From contig CACFQR010000004.1 in the NCBI GenBank assembly GCA_902568465.1, positions 1 to 64,000 of the forward strand: DNA of 64,000 nucleotides, written 5' to 3'. The stretch's first letter is position 1; every line of letters starts with the position of its first letter. The stretch is from an uncultured Pelagibacteraceae bacterium. Lineage in GTDB: Bacteria > Pseudomonadota > Alphaproteobacteria > Pelagibacterales > Pelagibacteraceae. The notes under the pieces are model-generated. The model was given only the letters and a program-made list of their open reading frames with translations. It had not been told where the DNA came from and did no database searches. The translations under genes and the position numbers were made by a program. Below, piece after piece: positions 61,008 to 64,000 of the stretch.

Positions 61008-61949
61008 ATGAAAATTGGTTTTATAGGCCTAGGAAATGTAGGAGGAAAGCTCGCTCAAAGTTTATTAAGCAATAAGTTTAATTTAACGGTTATTGATTTA
61101 GACGATACTTTAGTGAAAAATTTTGTTTCCAATGGATCTGCAACAGCTAAATCACCGAAAGAATTAGCTGAAAAAGTTGATTTAGTAATAACATGTCTAC
61201 CATCCCCCAGCATTTGTGCCGAGGTAATGGAAAAAAAAGACGGAGTTATAGCTGGCCTTTCAAAAGAAAAAATTTGGTTAGAAATGAGCACTACGGATGA
61301 TAAAGAGGTAAAGAGGATTGGAGAATTAATTAAATTAAAAGGAGCTATTCCATTAGACGCTCCAGTTAGTGGAGGCTGCCACCGTGCAGCTACTGGTAAT
61401 ATAGCTATATTTGTTGGTGGAGAAAGAAAGTCTTTTGAAAAAATATTACCTATATTGACCACTATGGGAAGAAAAATTTTACATACCGGAGAACTTGGTA
61501 CTGCATCAATTTTGAAAGTTATTACAAATTATTTAGCCTCAACTCATTTAGTAGCTTTAGGAGAAGCGTGGGCTGTAGCTAAAAAATCAAATTTAGATTT
61601 GAAAAAAACTTTTAAAGGTATTCTAGCTTCATCCGGAAATTCTTTTGTACATGAAACGGAAAGCCAAGTAATTTTAAATGGCTCTTACAACATAAATTTT
61701 ACTATGGATTTAGTAGAAAAAGACATGACATTATTCAACGAATTATCAAAAAAACTTAATATACCATTAGAAATTTCACCTTTGGTATTAAGTATTTTTA
61801 AAGATGCGCATATTAAATATGGATCAAGAGCCTGGTCATCAATGGTTGTTAAAAGATTAGAAGATAATTGTAAAATTAACTTTAGAGCAGCTGGCTACCC
61901 TAGTGAATTGGTTGATAATGAAAAAGAAGAAAAAGGTTATGAAATTTAA
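61008..61949 (+). CDS. 3-Hydroxyisobutyrate dehydrogenase-family beta-hydroxyacid dehydrogenase
   Basis: This 313-residue NAD(P)-dependent enzyme has the cofactor motif GFIGLGNVGGKLAQ (4-17), the substrate loop DAPVSGG (117-123) and the catalytic Lys170 with Asn174 (LKVITNYLAS). These are the hallmarks of the beta-hydroxyacid dehydrogenase family, which acts on 3-hydroxyisobutyrate, tartronate semialdehyde and similar acids. A strong AAAGGAGG Shine-Dalgarno stands before the ATG. The neighbours, a DMGDH-like gene and an aldehyde dehydrogenase, suggest an aldehyde or hydroxyacid step, but the substrate is unknown. Confidence 0.83.
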   Translation: MKIGFIGLGNVGGKLAQSLLSNKFNLTVIDLDDTLVKNFVSNGSATAKSPKELAEKVDLVITCLPSPSICAEVMEKKDGVIAGLSKEKIWLEMSTTDDKEVKRIGELIKLKGAIPLDAPVSGGCHRAATGNIAIFVGGERKSFEKILPILTTMGRKILHTGELGTASILKVITNYLASTHLVALGEAWAVAKKSNLDLKKTFKGILASSGNSFVHETESQVILNGSYNINFTMDLVEKDMTLFNELSKKLNIPLEISPLVLSIFKDAHIKYGSRAWSSMVVKRLEDNCKINFRAAGYPSELVDNEKEEKGYEI

Positions 61950-61973
61950 TTTCTGTGATAATAATAATTTAAA

Positions 61974-63404
61974 ATGTTAGATAAAAGAAATTTTTATATA
62001 AATGGAAAGTGGGTCAAACCTTCAAAATCAAATGATTTCGAAGTTATTAATCCCTCAAACGAAGAAACTTTTGCTATCATTTCTTTAGGATTTAGAGAAG
62101 ATTTAGATTTTGCGGTAAAATCTGCAAAAAAAGCTTTTGAAATATGGAAAGAGACTACAAAGGAAGAAAGAATTAAACTTTTAGAAAAATTGCTGGAAAT
62201 TTATAAAAAAAGATCTAAAGAAATGTCAGAAGCAATTTCGATGGAAATGGGTTCACCTATAGACTATTCATCATCGACACATACTACTTCTGGACAGTCT
62301 CATTTAGAAGATTTTATATTTAGATTGAGAAAATTTAATTTTGAAAAAAATTTTGACCCAAAATCAAACAATCAAATTAATTACGAGCCAATAGGTGTTT
62401 GTGGTTTAATTACTCCGTGGAATTGGCCTATTAATCAAATAGCTTTAAAGGTTGTTCCTGCTTTTGCAACAGGATGCACAATGGTGCTTAAACCATCTGA
62501 GATAGCACCTATTTCAGGAATGTTGTTTGCTGAAATGATAGATGAAGCAGGCTTTCCGCCAGGAGTGTTTAATTTAGTTAATGGTGATGGGGAAGGAGTT
62601 GGAACAAGTATGTCTAGCCATCCTGATATCGACATGATCTCTTTTACAGGATCAACAAGAGCTGGAAAACTAATTTCAAAAAATGCTGCCGATACAATTA
62701 AAAGAGTTTGTTTAGAGTTAGGAGGGAAAGGTGGAAATATTGTTTTTGCAGATTCTTATCCCAATGCAGTTAGAGATGGAATTAAAAATGTAATGAGCAA
62801 TTCAGGACAATCATGTGATGCTCCGACAAGAATGCTTGTAGAAAAATCAATTTATGAGAAAGCAATTAAAGAGGCAGCTGATGAAGCTAGTAAAATTAAA
62901 GTAGATATTGCTTCAAAAAAAGGGGACCATATAGGCCCAGTAGTTTCTAAAGTTCAATATAATAAAATTATTAATTTAATTAAAAGTGGAATTGACGAAG
63001 GAGCGACCTTGGCCACAGGAGGACCAGAGCTTCCAAATAATTTAAATAAAGGCTATTTTATTAAACCAACAATTTTTACGAATGTTACTAATGATATGGA
63101 AATAGCGAAAAAGGAAATTTTTGGTCCTGTTTTATCAATCATCCCATTCAATACTGAGGAAGAAGCAATTAAAATCACTAATGATACTGAATATGGACTG
63201 GGTAACTATTTACAAACTGAAGATACAGAAAAAGCCAAAAGAGTTGCAAAACAACTAAGGTCTGGAATTGTATATATTAATGGTAAATCTGCAGACCCAG
63301 GAACACCTTTTGGTGGATTCAGACAATCAGGGAATGGCCGCGAGGGCGGCACATGGGGACTGGAAGAATACCTAGAGGTAAAAACTATTACTGGATGGAA
63401 TTAA
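61974..63404 (+). CDS. NAD(P)-dependent aldehyde dehydrogenase
   Basis: This 476-residue enzyme has the complete ALDH set: Asn150 in PWNWP, Glu248 in LELGGKGGN and the nucleophile Cys281 in SGQSCDAPTR. The GQSCDAPTR form and general length place it in the broad ALDH family; the substrate cannot be read. With the hydroxyacid dehydrogenase and the DMGDH-like enzyme it may oxidise an aldehyde from methylated-amine or polyamine breakdown. It lies 24 bases after the dehydrogenase gene and 1 base before the next gene. Confidence 0.85.
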   Translation: MLDKRNFYINGKWVKPSKSNDFEVINPSNEETFAIISLGFREDLDFAVKSAKKAFEIWKETTKEERIKLLEKLLEIYKKRSKEMSEAISMEMGSPIDYSSSTHTTSGQSHLEDFIFRLRKFNFEKNFDPKSNNQINYEPIGVCGLITPWNWPINQIALKVVPAFATGCTMVLKPSEIAPISGMLFAEMIDEAGFPPGVFNLVNGDGEGVGTSMSSHPDIDMISFTGSTRAGKLISKNAADTIKRVCLELGGKGGNIVFADSYPNAVRDGIKNVMSNSGQSCDAPTRMLVEKSIYEKAIKEAADEASKIKVDIASKKGDHIGPVVSKVQYNKIINLIKSGIDEGATLATGGPELPNNLNKGYFIKPTIFTNVTNDMEIAKKEIFGPVLSIIPFNTEEEAIKITNDTEYGLGNYLQTEDTEKAKRVAKQLRSGIVYINGKSADPGTPFGGFRQSGNGREGGTWGLEEYLEVKTITGWN

Positions 63405-63405
63405 A

Positions 63406-64000
63406 ATGAAAAAAAAAGACAAACTAAATTATTATAGATTTTTAAATTTACTTCCAAAAAAAATTAATGATCTTTATTTTAAAAAGTTAGCAGGAAAATT
63501 TAAATTGCATAATAAATCTAAAAAAAAAAATGGTTTTGATCCAGTTACAAATATAGATCGAGCTATAGAAATTTTCTTGAGAGAGGAAATTTCAAAAAGA
63601 TTTCCTAAAGATGGAATTGTGGGAGAAGAGCTAAAAATTAAAAAATCAAAAAGTGGATTTTCTTGGATAATTGATCCAATAGATGGCACCAGGTCTTTTA
63701 TAATTGGTAGTCCAACATGGAGTAATTTAATTAGCGTAAATTACAAAAACGATCCAACTTTTGGTCTAGTGAATTTTCCAATGCTTAAAAAATATTATAT
63801 TACAGGCGCTAATAACAACAGTTATGTAGTTGAAAATAAAAAATTTACAAAACTTAAAGTAATAAAATCTAATTCTTTAAGCGCTTCAAAAATAGCAGGA
63901 AATTTTTTTGGTTGGTTAACACCAAATGAGCAAAAAAAGATTTCTAAGCTAACAAAATTAATACGCTTTCCTTGTTCTGATGCTTTAAGCTATTGCCAAC
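63406..64000 (+). CDS. Inositol monophosphatase-family protein, N-terminal part (runs off window)
   Basis: The ATG at 63406 opens a frame that runs past the window end; 198 codons are visible. The family metal-binding motifs are GEE (73-75) and WIIDPIDGTRSF (87-98, metal-binding Asp90 and Asp93), preceded by FDPVTNID (44-51). Relatives include inositol monophosphatase, histidinol-phosphatase HisN and 3'-phosphoadenosine phosphatase CysQ. The pattern PVTNID with a short N-terminus fits HisN-type proteins, but the 3' half is needed to decide. It follows the aldehyde dehydrogenase by one base. Confidence 0.78.
   Translation, partial: MKKKDKLNYYRFLNLLPKKINDLYFKKLAGKFKLHNKSKKKNGFDPVTNIDRAIEIFLREEISKRFPKDGIVGEELKIKKSKSGFSWIIDPIDGTRSFIIGSPTWSNLISVNYKNDPTFGLVNFPMLKKYYITGANNNSYVVENKKFTKLKVIKSNSLSASKIAGNFFGWLTPNEQKKISKLTKLIRFPCSDALSYCQ

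Noticed and set aside
1-64000. CRISPR arrays, insertion sequences, prophage, tRNA or rRNA genes
   Set aside because: No regularly spaced repeats, transposase or integrase motifs, tRNA cloverleaf or rRNA segments were seen by eye.

Overview
The window reads as a piece of a streamlined, AT-rich alphaproteobacterial chromosome of the SAR11 type (Pelagibacterales). The reasons are the very low GC, genes packed with 1-14 base overlaps, almost no long intergenic DNA, and regulatory RNAs known from Pelagibacter: a tandem glycine riboswitch before gcvT and a SAM-II/SAM-V pair before bhmT. I see no rRNA, tRNA, CRISPR array, prophage, insertion sequence or obvious pseudogene. This assignment rests on reading the sequence, not on a database search.

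Layout. 1-10.5 kb: the end of an arginine:glycine-type amidinotransferase, an Asp/Glu-racemase-fold protein (EutA-like), a creatinase-fold hydrolase (ectoine hydrolase-like), a polyamine-type ABC transporter (potA, potD, potB, potC), two small exported proteins, an agmatinase-family ureohydrolase and an ArgE-type deacetylase. 10.5-16.2 kb: csaA, a LysE exporter, aconitase coupled to prpD, and terC. 16.3-23 kb: a TRAP transporter, a conserved protein of unknown function, 5-oxoprolinase pxpA divergent from pxpBC, and an EamA permease. 23-27.5 kb: glycine riboswitch and gcvT-gcvH-gcvP. 27.5-33.8 kb: a lipid-modification cluster (FAD oxidoreductase, DUF1365, cyclopropane-fatty-acid-synthase-like methyltransferase, DUF3833, two SDRs, TspO). 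33.9-36.3 kb: a FAD oxidoreductase and an NCS2 nucleobase permease. 36.3-48.5 kb: a molybdenum island with NAD-linked formate dehydrogenase (fdhA, fdhB, fdhD), an HPP protein, a SufU/IscU-like protein, mobA, moaC, moeA, sulfite dehydrogenase sorAB, moaA, moaD and moaE. 48.5-54.7 kb: EamA permeases, two tiny membrane ORFs, a pseudoazurin, an MFS permease and a YyaL-type thioredoxin-domain protein. 54.7-64 kb: riboswitch-controlled bhmT, an HD-domain/TauD oxygenase pair that I read as tmpB/tmpA, an EamA permease, a dimethylglycine/sarcosine dehydrogenase, a hydroxyisobutyrate-dehydrogenase-like protein, an aldehyde dehydrogenase and the start of an inositol-monophosphatase-family gene.

How the genes fit together. 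Much of the window can be read as oxidation of methylated amines and one-carbon units. TmpA and TmpB would turn 2-(trimethylammonio)ethylphosphonate into phosphate and glycine betaine. BhmT takes one methyl group to make methionine and dimethylglycine. The DMGDH-like enzyme oxidises the remaining N-methyl groups onto tetrahydrofolate, and GcvTHP cleaves the resulting glycine. Formate dehydrogenase can oxidise formate made from the C1 pool, and its cofactor is built by the adjacent Moco genes. The phosphonate step is the most notable inference: neither gene looks like a phosphonate gene by name, but the residues and neighbours fit the TmpAB pair.

Regulation visible in the sequence: three riboswitches in two leaders, a SAM-II expression platform with mutually exclusive antiterminator and terminator helices, and factor-independent terminators placed between the binding-protein gene and the permease genes of two unrelated uptake systems.
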